Assembly: GCA_019925095.2 (NCBI GenBank)
Contig: CM034391.1
Coordinates: 25,657,051 to 25,721,050, forward strand
DNA: 64,000 nt
Origin: Dendrolimus kikuchii
Lineage: Eukaryota; Arthropoda; Insecta; Lepidoptera; Lasiocampidae
Reading direction: 5' to 3'
Position numbers and translations under genes: made by a program. The notes below the pieces were generated by a model that saw nothing but the letters and a program-made list of their open reading frames with translations, was not told the origin of the DNA and ran no database searches. This document shows positions 9,797 through 21,114 of the stretch, one piece after another. Numbering within the stretch: the stretch's first letter is position 1; every line of letters starts with the position of its first letter.

Positions 9797-11039
9797 CGTT
9801 CCATTAGGGACTCACAACGACCACGTTCACGACCGCGATTTTTCCCGTTCCACTTGCTTGCCGGCGTTATAATCGTAAACCCAAGTGGAACGACTATTCG
9901 ACCCACCTATTGACATGGGTTGTCGTGAGCGTTGTACACATACATACATACATAGCTTCACGCCAGTTCCCTTGCGGAGTAGGCACGAACGACAGAGCGC
10001 CATTTAGGCTTATTATTACCCACCTCACTTGCTTCTTTGACATTCATAACTCTTGTCATGCACGCTCGTCTGTTATTAAGGCTCCTGACATCACCTTCTG
10101 CTAGTACACGATCAATTTGATCATGGAAGGTGTGTCGTGGCCTTCCACGACTTCTGCATCCATCCACTTTTGCATTGTATATCTGTTTAGTCATTCTTTT
10201 ATCATACATTCTTTCCACATGCCTGAACCACCGGAGCATTCCTTTCCTTACCTTCACCCCGACACTCTCTTTCTTACTTCGGTATTACGAACGCGGTCCG
10301 CGAGCGTCACTCCGCAGATTTTGCGCAGTGCTCGCATCTCAACTCTCAACTACTTTGATGCTCTCTCTTCCATACCCAACTCTCGCTTCCATACGTGAGC
10401 GTAGGTACCAGCACCGCGCTGTGTGTGGCAAGCTGGGCCTTCTGGCCGAGGTTCTTAGCACCTAGAACTTTACCTAACGCTCCATTCACACTATTCCCCA
10501 AATTCACTCTTCTTTCTATATCAGCGGTGTACCTTCCATCCCTGCTAAAAGCACATCCAAGATATACAAACTCACTCACTTGCTCCAGCATAACATCATC
10601 GACCATTATTCTTGCATTCGTTCTGGTTTCTTCTCTTTTAAACACCATAACCTTTGTTTTCTTCGCATTCAAATGTAAGCCTCTCGCCTGACAGTCATCT
10701 TTCATCATTGTGACTAGTGTTTGCAGTTGTGTTATCGAAAATGATGACGTCATTAGTGTCGCTTTCGCCACGACCACAACGACTGCGGTCGCCGAATATG
10801 GTACGGCTAATTGAGCGTTTTGGGCGTTGTGAACTACTAATGGAACGCCCTGTCTATCGATTGACATTGAAAAAGGCGCGGTTTTCAAATCAACCAATGA
10901 CATTTGTGTGCTTCATCGTTTATGACATTGACGCTCCATAATCCGTTCCACTAGAGTTTATGTTTGTAACTTTCACAAGCAATTGGAATGGGAAAAATCG
11001 CGGTCGTGAACGTGGTCGTTGTGAGTTTCTTCTGGAACG
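9797..11039. mobile_element. DNA transposon with ~55-110-bp terminal inverted repeats
   Basis: CGTTCCA... CTCACAACGACCACGTTC ...CGCGATTTTTCCC at 9797-9852 is repeated in inverse at 10984-11039. Weaker symmetry continues inward to the AGTGGAACG blocks near 9882 and 10948. No transposase is left; LINE-B copy B4 fills the middle. A lone end of the same family is at 29695-29757. No TSD is evident, so the superfamily is open. Confidence 0.65.
9937..10760 (-). mobile_element. LINE-B 3' end, copy B4 (longest, with RT thumb region)
   Basis: The most extended LINE-B piece. After a degraded NDVIIF segment, which may mark the RT YADD-region box with a frameshift just after it, the minus strand reads VTMMKDDCQARGLHLNAKKT, KVMVF, FVYLGCAFSRDGRYTADIE and SESWVWKRE. 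These are typical post-catalytic segments of RTE-like RTs. A frameshift near 10346 separates this from the C-terminal RELA end. The tail lies on the left as TACATACATACATA. Confidence 0.85.
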
Positions 11040-11099
11040 TAGCCTAAAAGTAAGGAATAAATTGTTATGACTGATATTCTTTAGACTGGTATTATTTTA

Positions 11100-11408
11100 T
11101 CCGTGCAGGAACGGAGAAAGCATACAATTTCCTGCGTTGGGGCGGCCTGTCGTAAGAGGCGACTTAACAACCCACAACCAGGTGGTAGGGCATTTGCCCG
11201 ACTGGATGGCTACCACCCATGGTCTAAAGCATGTCCCATAGCAACCTTAAGTTGTGTTCCGGCATTAGTGACCAGGTTCCAGTCTCCCTTAAGAGAGCAG
11301 CAGCGCATTTGTAGCAACTTTGGTGTTGCAAGTGTCCAAATGCGATGGTAACCGCTTTCCATGAAGTGGGCCGTCTGCCTGTCTGCTGATCTCCTGTAAT
11401 AAAAAAAG
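11100..11408 (+). repeat. Family A retroposon, copy A6
   Basis: A long-form sense copy starting TATCCGTGCAGG and ending CTGTAATAAAAAAAG. Confidence 0.87.
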
Positions 11409-11973
11409 ACCCCATCAAATGGCTCTAATATATTTTGTGAAAAATGATTGTGATGTACAAAGACAGACGGAATACAGTCATGACGAAAAAAGCACAATAG
11501 TTCCCTTTTTGCTAGTATGGCTAAGGAACCCTAAAAACGTAATCATCGACAGTAAATTCATCGATAATAATTACAACACTAGTAACCCAACCTCCCAGTA
11601 TTTGAATGGATCATATTGGTTTTTTAGTGTGTTAAAAGCGAAATAGGGCTGTTAGAAATATTCGAACCGCTATTAACGGTTTTGCGAATTTGAATAAAAA
11701 TAAGGTTTAGTCTACACTATTACTTTCGATGTATTTAAGAGCCCACCCAATGCAATCGTGTTGATTACTAAGTGGAGTAAAAGGGAGTTGGACTGTAGGT
11801 GCTGATGTGCGACTTACTTGATTTGTGATGCTGCGATCTTCTTTGGGACGGCCCGTGTTCTTCCTTCTTGCTAGTAGATGGATGAGATGATTGAAGATAT
11901 ACAAACACGCTGGACTGGAGCACAGAAAAGGCACTTTAATTTTTATTTATTTATTTAAGCACAAATTATTATT
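11409..11973. other. Unassigned interval
   Basis: Two open frames of 75 residues overlap here without any recognisable motif. Nothing supported. Confidence 0.35.
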
Positions 11974-12291
11974 ATCCGTGCAGGAACGGAGAAAGAATAC
12001 AATTTCCTGCGGCCGGGCGGCCTGTCGTAAGAGGCGACTAAACAACCCACAGCCAGGTGGTAGGGCAGTTGCCCGACTGGATGGCTACCACCCCTGGTCT
12101 AAAGTTTGTCGCCATAACAACCTTGAGTTGTGTTCCGGCATTAGTGACCAGGATCCAGTCTCCTTTAAGAGAGCAGCAGCGCATTTGTAGCACCTTTGGT
12201 GTTGCAAATGTCCATAGGCGATGGTAACCGCTTTCCATCAAGTGGGCCGTCTGCCTGTCTGCTGAACTTCTGCAATAAAAAAAAAAAAAAT
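11974..12291 (+). repeat. Family A retroposon, copy A7
   Basis: A long-form sense copy with a 14-A tail, among the least diverged copies in the window. Confidence 0.88.
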
Positions 12292-12582
12292 CAGACAAAG
12301 GAACTAACAGCGTTCTAACTAATTAACGTTCTAAACATTAATTAACTAAGTATCTGATTAAGCCTTAAACATTATTTAAAAATTAACATTGCTTAACTAA
12401 ATACTACTTAACTTCTTTGCCCTAGCAACATTTTGGTAGGATTTGATAGAATATGATCGGTAATGGTATGGTTTGCTCGGCACTAGCTTCAAGATGTAGA
12501 TAATTTTATATTATGTTTTGTTTTAATAAACTCAATAAATTCTTAGTCAAAAATCTTTATTAAGTAATTTCATACTTTTTAT

Positions 12583-12897
12583 TTTTTGAAGTCGGTTTTT
12601 TAAACGAAGTTTTTTTTAATTTGTTACTTTTTAGTATCTAGCTATGGGTAGGCCTACGAAAGATGCCGTGCGCCTAAAAAAAAAGGTCAAAAACGGAAAA
12701 TTTTCATAAAAAAATGTTCATAAAATGAAAACTACTGGACCAAAGTATGTTAAATTTTTAAGGGACCAAATGGCAACTATTTCGCATCAAATTAAAAGAG
12801 AATCACGTAAATCGGATCATAAATGTCAGAGTAATCGGTGTACACACATAAAAAAAAATCAAGTTGAGAACCGCTTCTTTTTGAAGACGGTTAAAAA
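12583..12897. repeat. Family K (AAGTCGGTT) repeat, copy K1
   Basis: Begins near AAGTCGGTTTTTTAAACG and ends near GAAGACGGTTAAAAAT. It shares GACCAAATGGCAACTATT and AATCGGATCATAAAT with the copies at 50552 and 53744. No coding capacity. Confidence 0.7.
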
Positions 12898-13253
12898 TTA
12901 ATCAACGTTTATGAATAACGCTGTAAGTCCATAAGGTTAAGGAATATTCTACTAGTAGTCCCAGTTGACCTAAGCGTTCATAGTTTCGTGACGTTATACC
13001 CCTCAAAACACTCCACAAGGGCCCGTCTGGCCCATTGTTGTGGACAAGGCTTGTCCCAATTCACAGCTGTATGGAACCCACTTCAACAGGAATGCAATAT
13101 CATAACTTTGATATACTGAACATTGGATCCTGTCCATTGTTTCGGTAGCCTTAAGACTTGCTAGGCATGTAATGAATGTTGGCTTGTTTGGCTTTTGACT
13201 CAATACTTATATTTCATCAACTACTATTTGTTTATTGAGAACCAACAGCGAAT
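12898..13253. other. Unassigned interval
   Basis: A 66-residue minus frame at 13003-13203 has no motif I recognise. Confidence 0.35.
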
Positions 13254-13699
13254 ACACATACATACATAACTTCACGCCAGTTCCCTTGCGGGGTAAGCAC
13301 GAACAACAGAGCGCCATTTAGGCTTATTCTTACACACCTCACTTGCTTCTTTGACATTCATAGCTCTTGTCATGTACGCTCGTCTGTTCTTAAGGCTCCT
13401 GACATCACCTTCTGCTAGTACACGATCAATTTGATCATGGAAGGTGTGTCGTGGCCTTCCACGACTTCTGCATCTATCCACTTTTGCATTGTATATCTGT
13501 TAAGTCATTATTTCAACATGCATTCTTTCCACATGCCCGAACCACCGGAGCATTCCTTTCCTTACCTTCACCCGGACACTCTCTTTCAGACCAACTCTCT
13601 TTCTTACTTCGGTATTACGAACGCAGTCCGCGAGCGTCACTCCGCAGATTTTGCGCAGTGCTCGCATCTCGATCGCGTTAACTCTACTTTCATACACAA

Positions 13700-13702
<3 letters not shown>
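13254..13702 (-). mobile_element. LINE-B 3' end, copy B5
   Basis: A minus-strand copy ending in RELA with the tail on the left. ATACACA occurs just outside both ends, a possible 7-bp TSD. It is followed directly by a TA microsatellite. Confidence 0.8.

Positions 13703-13740
<38 letters not shown>
13703..13740. repeat. (TA)n microsatellite
   Basis: About 19 TA units between a LINE-B end and a Helitron end. Confidence 0.95.
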
Positions 13741-13741
<1 letters not shown>

Positions 13742-13980
13742 TAGCTGTGCCCGCGACGTAGTCCGCGTGGAATTTGCTTTCAAAACCCTCCGATTTTGAA
13801 ACATTCTTCATTGGTGCTCTGCTCCTATTGGTCTTAGCGTGATGATATATAGCCTATAGCTTTCCTCGATAAATGGGCTATCCAACACTGAAAGAATTTT
13901 TCAAATCAGACCAGCGGTTCCTGAGATTAGCGCGTTTAAACAAACAAACAAACTCTTCAGCTCTATAATATTAGTATCAA
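13740..13980 (-). mobile_element. Short non-autonomous Helitron-like element
   Basis: A compact reversed copy. The 3' terminus in plus orientation reads ACTAGCTGTGCCCGCGACG, and the 5' side is CTCTATAATATTAGTATC. It shares the body ATGGGCTATCCAACACTG with 7150-8070. Confidence 0.75.
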
Positions 13981-13999
13981 TCAAACAATATTAGTATAT

Positions 14000-14521
14000 T
14001 TGGCTACAACACTAATACTTACATTTTAAATATCGCGATATCTGTTGAATGAAACGTCCGAATTGAATAATTCAAAAAGTTATAGAAAGGTATTGAATTC
14101 GTCTTGAATATGGAGTAATTTATTTTGATAAGGATTAATAAAGGTACAAAATAAAGAGTTTTTACAAAACACTTATTGTGACATAACTACAATAGTTAGA
14201 CATATGGTTATGTAATATTTTTTGTAGACAATTATATGTTCTGCAAAGTGTTAGTACATTGTTTTGTTCTATGATCAATAGTTTTCGCAGCGCACGCCGT
14301 GTAAGGATTATTTCGGGTCATTTTTTTACACCTCAGGTTACATTATTGGACTTTTAGTAAGGATCCCTAATTTTTTTGAAAATATAATATAGCCTATAGC
14401 CTTCCTCGATGAATTTACTATTCAACATTGAAAGAATTTTTCAAATCGAACCAGCGGTTCCCGAGATTAGCGCGTTTAAACAAACAAACAAGCTCTTCAG
14501 CTCTATAATATTAGTATAGAT
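14000..14521 (-). mobile_element. Helitron-like element, long variant
   Basis: Its 5' side is at 14521 (ATAATATTAGTATAG). The interior (TTGATAAGGATTAATA, GGATCCCTAATTTTTTT) matches 46480-47510 without the LTR found there, so this copy is the empty-site reference for LTR copy g. Confidence 0.7.
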
Positions 14522-14847
14522 TTAGTAACCCTACTCCGCTCACTCAAAGTAAAACAGTAAGCTCGTTGTATGAAATGTTTACTTCATAAATGCTCACGTT
14601 GTCACGTATTAAGCTACGTGCCTGTAAAACACTATCTCGTGTGCACTGCTGCCCAGTCTAGCGCATCGTGCAATAATCGCGGTTTGCTGTGCAGTTTGTT
14701 TGTAAAAACTGTTGCGATCATTTTATTTGCGGAGTTGAAATGTGTCATAATTTGCAAGTGTTCATTATTTCAATGACCTCTTTTTAGACGATATTAATAT
14801 ATTTATTGTGTAATGCATATACAGAAATGTTACGGTTTTTATAGTAT
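14522..14847. other. Unassigned interval
   Basis: A 68-residue open frame at 14570-14776 is rich in Cys/Leu and matches nothing I know. Confidence 0.35.
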
Positions 14848-15501
14848 TACTAGCGGCTGGATGGAAGGTACACCGCTGATATAGAAAGAAGAGTGAATTT
14901 GGGGAATAGTTTAAATGGAGCGTTAGGTAAACTTCTAGGCGCTAAGAACCTCAGCCAGAAGGCCCAGCTCGCCGTACACAACGCGGTGCTGGTACCTACG
15001 CTCGCGTATGGAAGCGAGAGTTGGGTATGGAAGAAAGAGCATGAAAGTAGAGTAAACGCGGTCGAGATGCGAGCACTGCGCAAAATCTGCGGAGTGACGC
15101 TCGCGGACCGCGTTCGTAATACCGAAGTAAGAAAGAGAGTTGGTCTGAAAGAGAGTGTCGGGGTGAAGGTAAGGAAAGGATTGCTCCGGTGGTTCGGGCA
15201 TGTGGAAAGAATGCATAATGAAAGAATGACTAAACAGATATACAATGCAAAAGTGTATGGATGGATGGATGTATAAGTCGTGGAAGGTCACGACACACCT
15301 TCCATGATCAAATTGATCGTGTACTAGCAGAAGGTGATGTCAGGAGCCTTAAGAACAGACGAGCTTGCATGACAAGAGTTATGAATGTCAAAGAGGCATG
15401 TGAGGTGTGTAAGAATAAGCCTAAACCTGTTGTTCGTGCCTACCCCGCAAGGGAACTGGCGTGAAGTTATGTATGTATGTATGTATGTATGTACTAGCGG
15501 C
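14848..15501 (+). mobile_element. LINE-B 3' end, copy B6
   Basis: Starts in the RT thumb (DIERRMNLGNSLNGALGKLL type) and continues through SESWVWKKE and RKGLLRWFGHVERM to RELA and a (TGTA)n tail. A short duplication of ATGGATGG near 15256 shifts the frame. The TSD TACTAGCGGC (10 bp) at 14848-14857 and 15492-15501 is the terminus of the Helitron it entered. Confidence 0.88.
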
Positions 15502-16057
15502 CCCGGCAGACGTTGTCCTGCCTTTAAAAAATTAAATTCTAGAACCCGATCCCAGAGCCACGTACCGGTTCTAATTGCGAATCTAAACCATCCGGGTACC
15601 CACTCAAACACACAAAAACAAAATCACCAAAATCGCTCCAGATGATTAGGAGGATTCCAGAACCCGATCTCAGCGCCACCTACCGGTTCTAATTGTGAAT
15701 CTAAAAGAGTAATATAATTTTCTTTATTCTAAGTCATGACAAAATAAGTTTAAAAATCTTGCCAAAAAATTAAAGTTTATGATTAACAAATAAAAAATAC
15801 GGTTTAAATACGGGTGAAAATTTAGGGTTGTATGTATTTTTAATGCAACATCATAAAAAAATTAAAATTAAAATTTTGTCCAAAAAATTACAAAAAAATG
15901 TTAAAGGTGGACCAACCCTTATCACTTAGGGCTATGAAAAATAGATAGTAGCCAATTCTCAGACCTACTGAATATGCATATAAAATTTCATAAAAATCGG
16001 TCAAGCCGTTTCGGAGGCGTATGGTAACTAACACTGACACGAGAATTTTATATATTA
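15492..16057 (-). mobile_element. Lep1-type Helitron with GGCAG...CTGCC hairpin
   Basis: The 3' terminus in plus orientation is ACTAGCGGCCCCGGCAGACG, followed by the hairpin GGCAG-ACGTTGTC-CTGCC. The interior has AGAACCCGATC...GCGCCACCTACCGG motifs, and the 5' side carries AAAAATCGGTCAAGCCGTTT. No RepHel protein is encoded. Confidence 0.75.
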
Positions 16058-16561
16058 AATTACCGAGTCGCGAGACTCGAATTAAAATACCGTTAAAATT
16101 ACTATAGAGTTTAATAGAACTATACAAACACGTATAACACAGGTACAAATATAAACGAACACAACAAGTCAAAACGTAATGCAGAAGGTCGTAATTCCAT
16201 AAAAACCCGATTTCCGATTGTAGTACACACGTCTTGCTTGCTCGTGGTTATCGCTCGACTGCCTCGTCCCTTAATTGGGGCATTGCTTTATACTGCACAG
16301 ATGCAAAATGTCTGCCCGGCCGCGTGGACCGAATTTCCTAGAATCAGTTTGTACTGTAAATCCGAGACACCTGGCTAATTAGTCGAAAACAACGGCCATA
16401 AACGAGTACAATAAAACAATGGACTGTTCACTAGAATAATTTGTATACGCATGCCAATAAATAAGTAAACAAAAGAAGTCCAAATGCCGAAAGGTAATAA
16501 AATGTGTTTTCTACAGGTATGCAGGTGTGAATTCGTTTTTGTCGGCGTCTAGGTCGTAACA
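16058..16561 (-). mobile_element. Solo LTR, family LTR-1, copy b
   Basis: A reversed copy of about 504 bp ending GTCGTAACA on the right. A clean TSD is not visible. It abuts the 5' end of a Helitron. Confidence 0.7.
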
Positions 16562-16777
16562 GTATCAGTGCATTCAGCCCATAATTGGGCGTGCAGAAGT
16601 ATTATTATAATATTGATTTACAGATAAACATTTCATACAATCAATAAAATTAAAAATAAAAATAACATTTGTTAATCATTAAAATAATTATAATAATCAA
16701 CAAGTCATCTAAATAATAAAATTTCTACCATTGCAGCATGTCATGTTCATAATGCTTTATCGTCCATAAACATTATA

Positions 16778-17246
16778 TTATTGTTACATGCCGACAAAAG
16801 TGAATGCACACCTGCCTGCCATAAAGCACAGTTTATTACCTCCCCACATTTGGAATTCTTTTGTTTACTTAGAAAAACAGCCTATTGTGTATTGTACTCG
16901 TTTATGGCCGTTCGCAGGAATAATTAAGCAGGTGTGCGGATTACGTATTCTTGGAAATTGCGTCGGCGTTTGGCAGGTAGACATATTGTTTTTGTATAGT
17001 TTAATATGAAACAATGCCCGAAAGGGCGGATGAGGCAGTCAAGCGACGATTACGATACGAGCAAGACGTGTGTACATTCGATGAGCTATATAGTGACGGA
17101 CTTTGCGCGTGTTATTAAATCGTACATCACGTTTGTACTGGTTGCGTCCAGTTATATTTGTACCTGTGTTATACGTGTTTGTATAGTTCTAATACATTCT
17201 ATAGTAATTCCAACGGCATTTTAATTCGAGTCCGGCACTCGTAACA
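16778..17246 (+). mobile_element. Solo LTR, family LTR-1, copy c
   Basis: TGTTACATGCC to CACTCGTAACA (16782-17246), with TTAT on the left. A family A copy follows at once and obscures the right TSD. It lies 220 bp from copy b in opposite orientation, with no internal coding region between them. Confidence 0.7.
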
Positions 17247-17248
17247 TT

Positions 17249-17568
17249 TTATCCGTGCAGGAACGGAGAAAGAATACAATTTCCTGCGGCCGGGCGGCCT
17301 GTCGTAAGAGGCGACTTAACAACCCACAGCCAGGTGGTGGGGCATTTACCTGACTGGATGGCTACCAGCCCTGGTCTAAACTATGTCGCCATAACAACCT
17401 TGAGTTGTGTTCCGGTATTAGTGATCAGGTGCCAGTCTCCCTTAAAAGAGCAGCAGCGCATTTGTAACACCTTTGGTATTGCAAATGTCCATAGGCGATG
17501 GTAACCGCTTTCCATCAAGTGGGCCGTCTGCCTGTCTGCTGATCTCCTGCAATAAAAATAAAAAAACC
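17249..17568 (+). repeat. Family A retroposon, copy A8
   Basis: A long-form copy with an interrupted A-rich tail (AATAAAAATAAAAAAA), joined to the end of LTR copy c. Confidence 0.85.
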
Positions 17569-17794
17569 ATTTAGTGGTCAGTAGCGATTTTTTTTTTAAA
17601 TAGTGTACATGGCAGCTCTCTAAGAGAGTATAGATGCGGCTTACGTGAAGTAAGGGGTCATTGGAAGTGAAGCATTTTAAAACTTGTCTACGTAAACCTA
17701 TATACTATATACGTGGTTTGCGTCTATATGGTTAATAGTAATGTGGCCAATGGAAATAATTCCATCTTTATCCTCGCTAATAGAATAGAATAGA

Positions 17795-18284
17795 TAATAG
17801 TAACACTTTATTGCTCACCAAATATACCATTCCATAAATACACAATTACAATATTGTCATGGTAGAAACAATAGGCGGCCTTATCACTTAAAGCAATCTC
17901 TTCCAGGCAACCTAACTTAAAGAATAGTTTAACCTTACCTTGCGATGTAGGTATATAAACAAACATAATTAAACTTCATATTTTATAAATTAAGTACATA
18001 CAAACATATTTATAAGATACATATATTAAATAGTCTATAATATAAGAACTAGGCGTAATTATTTAAGAAAATGTAGTGTTTTCTAAATGCGTTCTTAAAT
18101 GTAGGCGATGTTTTGGCCTCTCTGACAATAAGAGGCAGCGCATTCTAAAGTTTGACAGCCTGCACTATAAAAGAGTTATCATAAAAGAATAAAGTGTGTG
18201 CAGGTGTAGTGAGTTTACGATACGTATGAGTGCGCAAATTAACAGACAAATCTAAAAAAAATTGCAACGTGTTCTCCATCGTTT
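17795..18284 (-). mobile_element. LINE-D-like C terminus and 3'-UTR, D2
   Basis: The minus strand encodes FIVQAVKL*NALPLIVREA and FKNAFRKHYIFLNNYA*, aligning with the LINE-D ORF2 tail (FSVCAVHLWNALPADVRSA). The 3'-UTR hairpin is at 17883-17897 and reads ATTGC-TTTAA-GTGAT, with wobble pairs. It is cut at 18284 by LTR copy d. Confidence 0.75.
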
Positions 18285-18807
18285 ATATTGTTACATACTG
18301 ACAAAGAAATGCGTACACCTGCCGGTCGTAAAAGAGTGGTTTATTGCCTTCCCGGATTAAGGAATTATTTTGTTCACTTTGTGTTTCGAATTTGTAATTA
18401 AGAAAAAGATGCTATTGTTTCTCTACTTGTTTTATGGCCGTCATTAGTGTCAAACTAATCCTTATTGTTAGTGTTTTCAACATTGTTGGCCGTTCGCAGG
18501 TGTACAGATTACATTTTCTTGGAAGAACCCAGCCCACGAGCTTCCATTGTGTTTTGTACAGTTTACTATAAAATAATGCCGGAACGGATGAGTGAGGCAG
18601 TCGAGTGAGGATTACGATACGAGTAAGACGTACATTCGACAAGCGATATAGTGACGGACTCTGCGCGTGTTATTGAATCGTGCAGTTTGTACTAGTAGTG
18701 TCTAGTTATATTTGTACCTATGTTATACGTGTTTGTATAGTTCTAATAAATTCTATAGTAATTCCAACGGCATTTTAATTCGAGTCCTGCGTAACTCGTA
18801 ACAATAT
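18285..18807 (+). mobile_element. Solo LTR, family LTR-1, copy d
   Basis: 18289-18803 (515 bp), TGTTACATACTG to AACTCGTAACA, with perfect ATAT duplications at 18285-18288 and 18804-18807. No internal region. Confidence 0.8.
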
Positions 18808-19175
18808 AGTCTATTCCAGTAGTTTTTTTAATATCTTCAATTGCCAGACACGGCATGTATAGAATTTTATAATATTATAGGATAGATTAATATAAAGCCT
18901 CTATTCCCTACAGAATGCATTGCAAACAGAAATCATACTATATGAATAATTCAAAGAGTCGTGTTTGGACATTTCAATACCCTGTCTCGCTTCAAATGAA
19001 CGGTTCTTATTTGTACAACGGAGCAAAATCTGTAAGACAAACACTTTGAAAGGTTCGAGATGTTAGTCTTTTGAAATGATAGAATTTTTTACTTTGGGTA
19101 GGTATTATTGGAATTTCTCAAGTTGCTTTCAGTTGCGATTGTTTCTGGATTAAAGCTTGAAAGGTACATGAAATC
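18808..19175. other. Unassigned interval
   Basis: AT-rich. It might continue the LINE split by LTR copy d, but I could not confirm homology. Confidence 0.3.
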
Positions 19176-19290
19176 AATCAATAACTCTTTATTCTGCACC
19201 AATACAAACAAAAAACTTACAGACTAAAACTATGTCTCATTATGCACAAATGGCGGTCTTATCGCTAAAAAGCGATATTTAGTTCTAAAA
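19176..19290 (-). mobile_element. LINE-D-like 3'-UTR fragment, D3
   Basis: On the plus strand, CAATAACTCTTTATTCTGCACC is followed by the GGCGGTCTTATCGC block. The stem ATCGC/GCGAT is kept at 19261-19276 with a different loop. The opposite-strand poly(A) signal matches other D copies. Confidence 0.6.
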
Positions 19291-19299
19291 GAAAGTAGA

Positions 19300-19905
19300 A
19301 TATTTTTGAAGTGAAATTTATTTAGAATCGTTGTGATTTGAAACTCGATGAACCGAAAAAGCGAAAGATATAAACACATAAATCTTCACAACAATTAAAC
19401 AATAAATTATAACACCACACAAAGTCACAAACACACAACTAACAACAAAACCAAGACATACAAAGAGCCTAAAAATTAATAACCCAGACACAGAAAGGAA
19501 ATCATAACACACATGGCACTAGTTAAGATAATATATATATATAGGTATAGACATAAGGCACACACTGCAAATGCACTTCCTCACAACACCAGCATGTAAC
19601 AGATACACTCTACATTAGTATAAGTTTAGTATTAAAATTAGAATAAATGAATATAATAAGTTATTCTTAAGGTACACCACAACACAAACATGCATTCATT
19701 AAATGTGACACACAATAACAAAGTAACAAATAAGCGTGTACAACTTCCTAACTTCTTCTTAAATTTAATTGTAAAAAAAGGGTACGGAACTAGAGTCCGT
19801 AGTTGTTAATTATTTAAACACTATGCTCGTATACAAGTTTTGCATTAATACTTCAAACGTATTTTAAAGCTTAAATATATTATAACGATATAATATATGA
19901 AATGT
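19300..19905. repeat. Dispersed repeat F, copy 1 (long)
   Basis: The outer parts match 28095-28370 (ATTAATACTTCAAA, TATATTATA...GATATAAT). The middle of about 430 bp matches the insertion at 48506-48963 (CACTTCCTCACAACACCAGC). It contains no gene. Confidence 0.65.
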
Positions 19906-20084
19906 GACCTCATGAAATTTAGAATCCCTCCACCCCTTGTTACACTTTGTTTCACTTCTACCGTGTGTGAACTGCACACACACACACACACACACATTTT
20001 TTTACTAAAAGAAAACTGATGTTGGGATATTATTGGCGCTTTCAAATACAATAATCTTTTAAAGAAATAATAAGCAAGCAGCAT

Positions 20085-20988
20085 ATTCTTTTACGGTGAA
20101 GGCTGTCAAACTTTGGAATATGCTGCCTCTTACTGTCAGAGAGGCTCCTTACCAACATTTAGAAATTTGCTCAGAAAACACAATTTGTCCACAAATAGCG
20201 ATGTCTGATTAACACAATATAATCATGCTAATTCGTTTATTATAATAACTTATGTATTATTGTATATATATGACTATGTATGTATCTATGTATTTGCATA
20301 TTTATTTCTTATATTAGTTTGAGTATTTATGTATCTATTGCCTTTTTCCTGCACCACCTATGTCGCGTGATTCCAATTTCTTTGAAATGGGTTGCCTGGA
20401 AGAGGTCGCTTTAAGCGATAAGGCCGCCTATCTCTTCTTCTTCTTCTTCTTCTTCTTCTGCGAACGGGCGGTTTCCGCGACTCGACGACAAAGCACCTAT
20501 TTTGCGTGCGAGGGTGGATGAGGGTTTACTCCATCCAGCCCAGCTCCTCCAGGAAGTCCACCAGCTTCTTGACGTTACTGAACACTTCTCGGAGGCTACC
20601 TGGGGCGTCCAGATACTTCGCCCTGTATTGGGCCACCTCTCCGCATTCAAGCAGGACATGGGCGGCTGTTTCTTCTTCCTCTAAGCATGCTCTGTACAGG
20701 GGGCTGTCAGTGACACCTATATTAAAAAGATTTCTGTTAAAATTGCCATGTCCAGTGGCTGCACTAATAACTAGTCTCAGCCGGGACCGACTGAGCTTTA
20801 AGATATTCCTGGAGAAATGCAGGTTTACTCGAGGCATTGCCAGCTTGGCTTACCTACAATCCTCCAGGTTGTCCCAAAGTTGTTGATGTAGTGCCCTTGT
20901 TAAGGCCGCCTATTATAGTGCCTAGAAAATATTGTAAATATCTATGGTCCGTTTTTGTGATTGTATATTTTGGTGTGCAATAAAGTGA

Positions 20989-20992
<4 letters not shown>
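20085..20992 (+). mobile_element. LINE-D-like C terminus and 3'-UTR, D4, split
   Basis: Plus-strand frames read VKAVKLWNMLPLTVREA and FRNLLRKHNLSTNSDV*, a tail homologous to LINE-D ORF2. The UTR carries the hairpin at 20405-20419 and ends GTGTGCAATAAAGTGATAT before a (CT)n tract. LINE-E splits it at 20432. Confidence 0.8.
20419..20914 (-). mobile_element. LINE-E 3' end (RNase H/zinc-tail type) with (GAA)n tail
   Basis: Minus-strand ORF 20526-20837 encodes LRLVISAATGHGNFNRNLF and GVTDSPLYRACLEEEETAAH, then VLLECGEVAQYRAKYL. This is the Cys/His segment that ends I/R1-type LINE polyproteins; the first Cys of the usual C-x2-C pair is Tyr here. The (GAA)n tail faces left. TAAGGCCGCCTAT at 20419-20431 and 20902-20914 is a perfect 13-bp TSD. 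Confidence 0.85.

Positions 20993-21029
<37 letters not shown>
20991..21029. repeat. (CT)n microsatellite
   Basis: About 19 CT units extending the 3' tail of LINE-D copy D4. Confidence 0.9.
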
Positions 21030-21030
<1 letters not shown>

Positions 21031-21114
21031 AGAAAGTCTCCATATAACAGACATTTATTTGGATCTAAATTGACATCTATATTTTTTCACTTAATACGTC
21101 ACTTACAATAAAAG

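Noticed and set aside
16058..17246. LTR copies b and c as the two ends of one element.
   Set aside because: They are in opposite orientation, and the 220 bp between them has no coding or primer-binding sequence.
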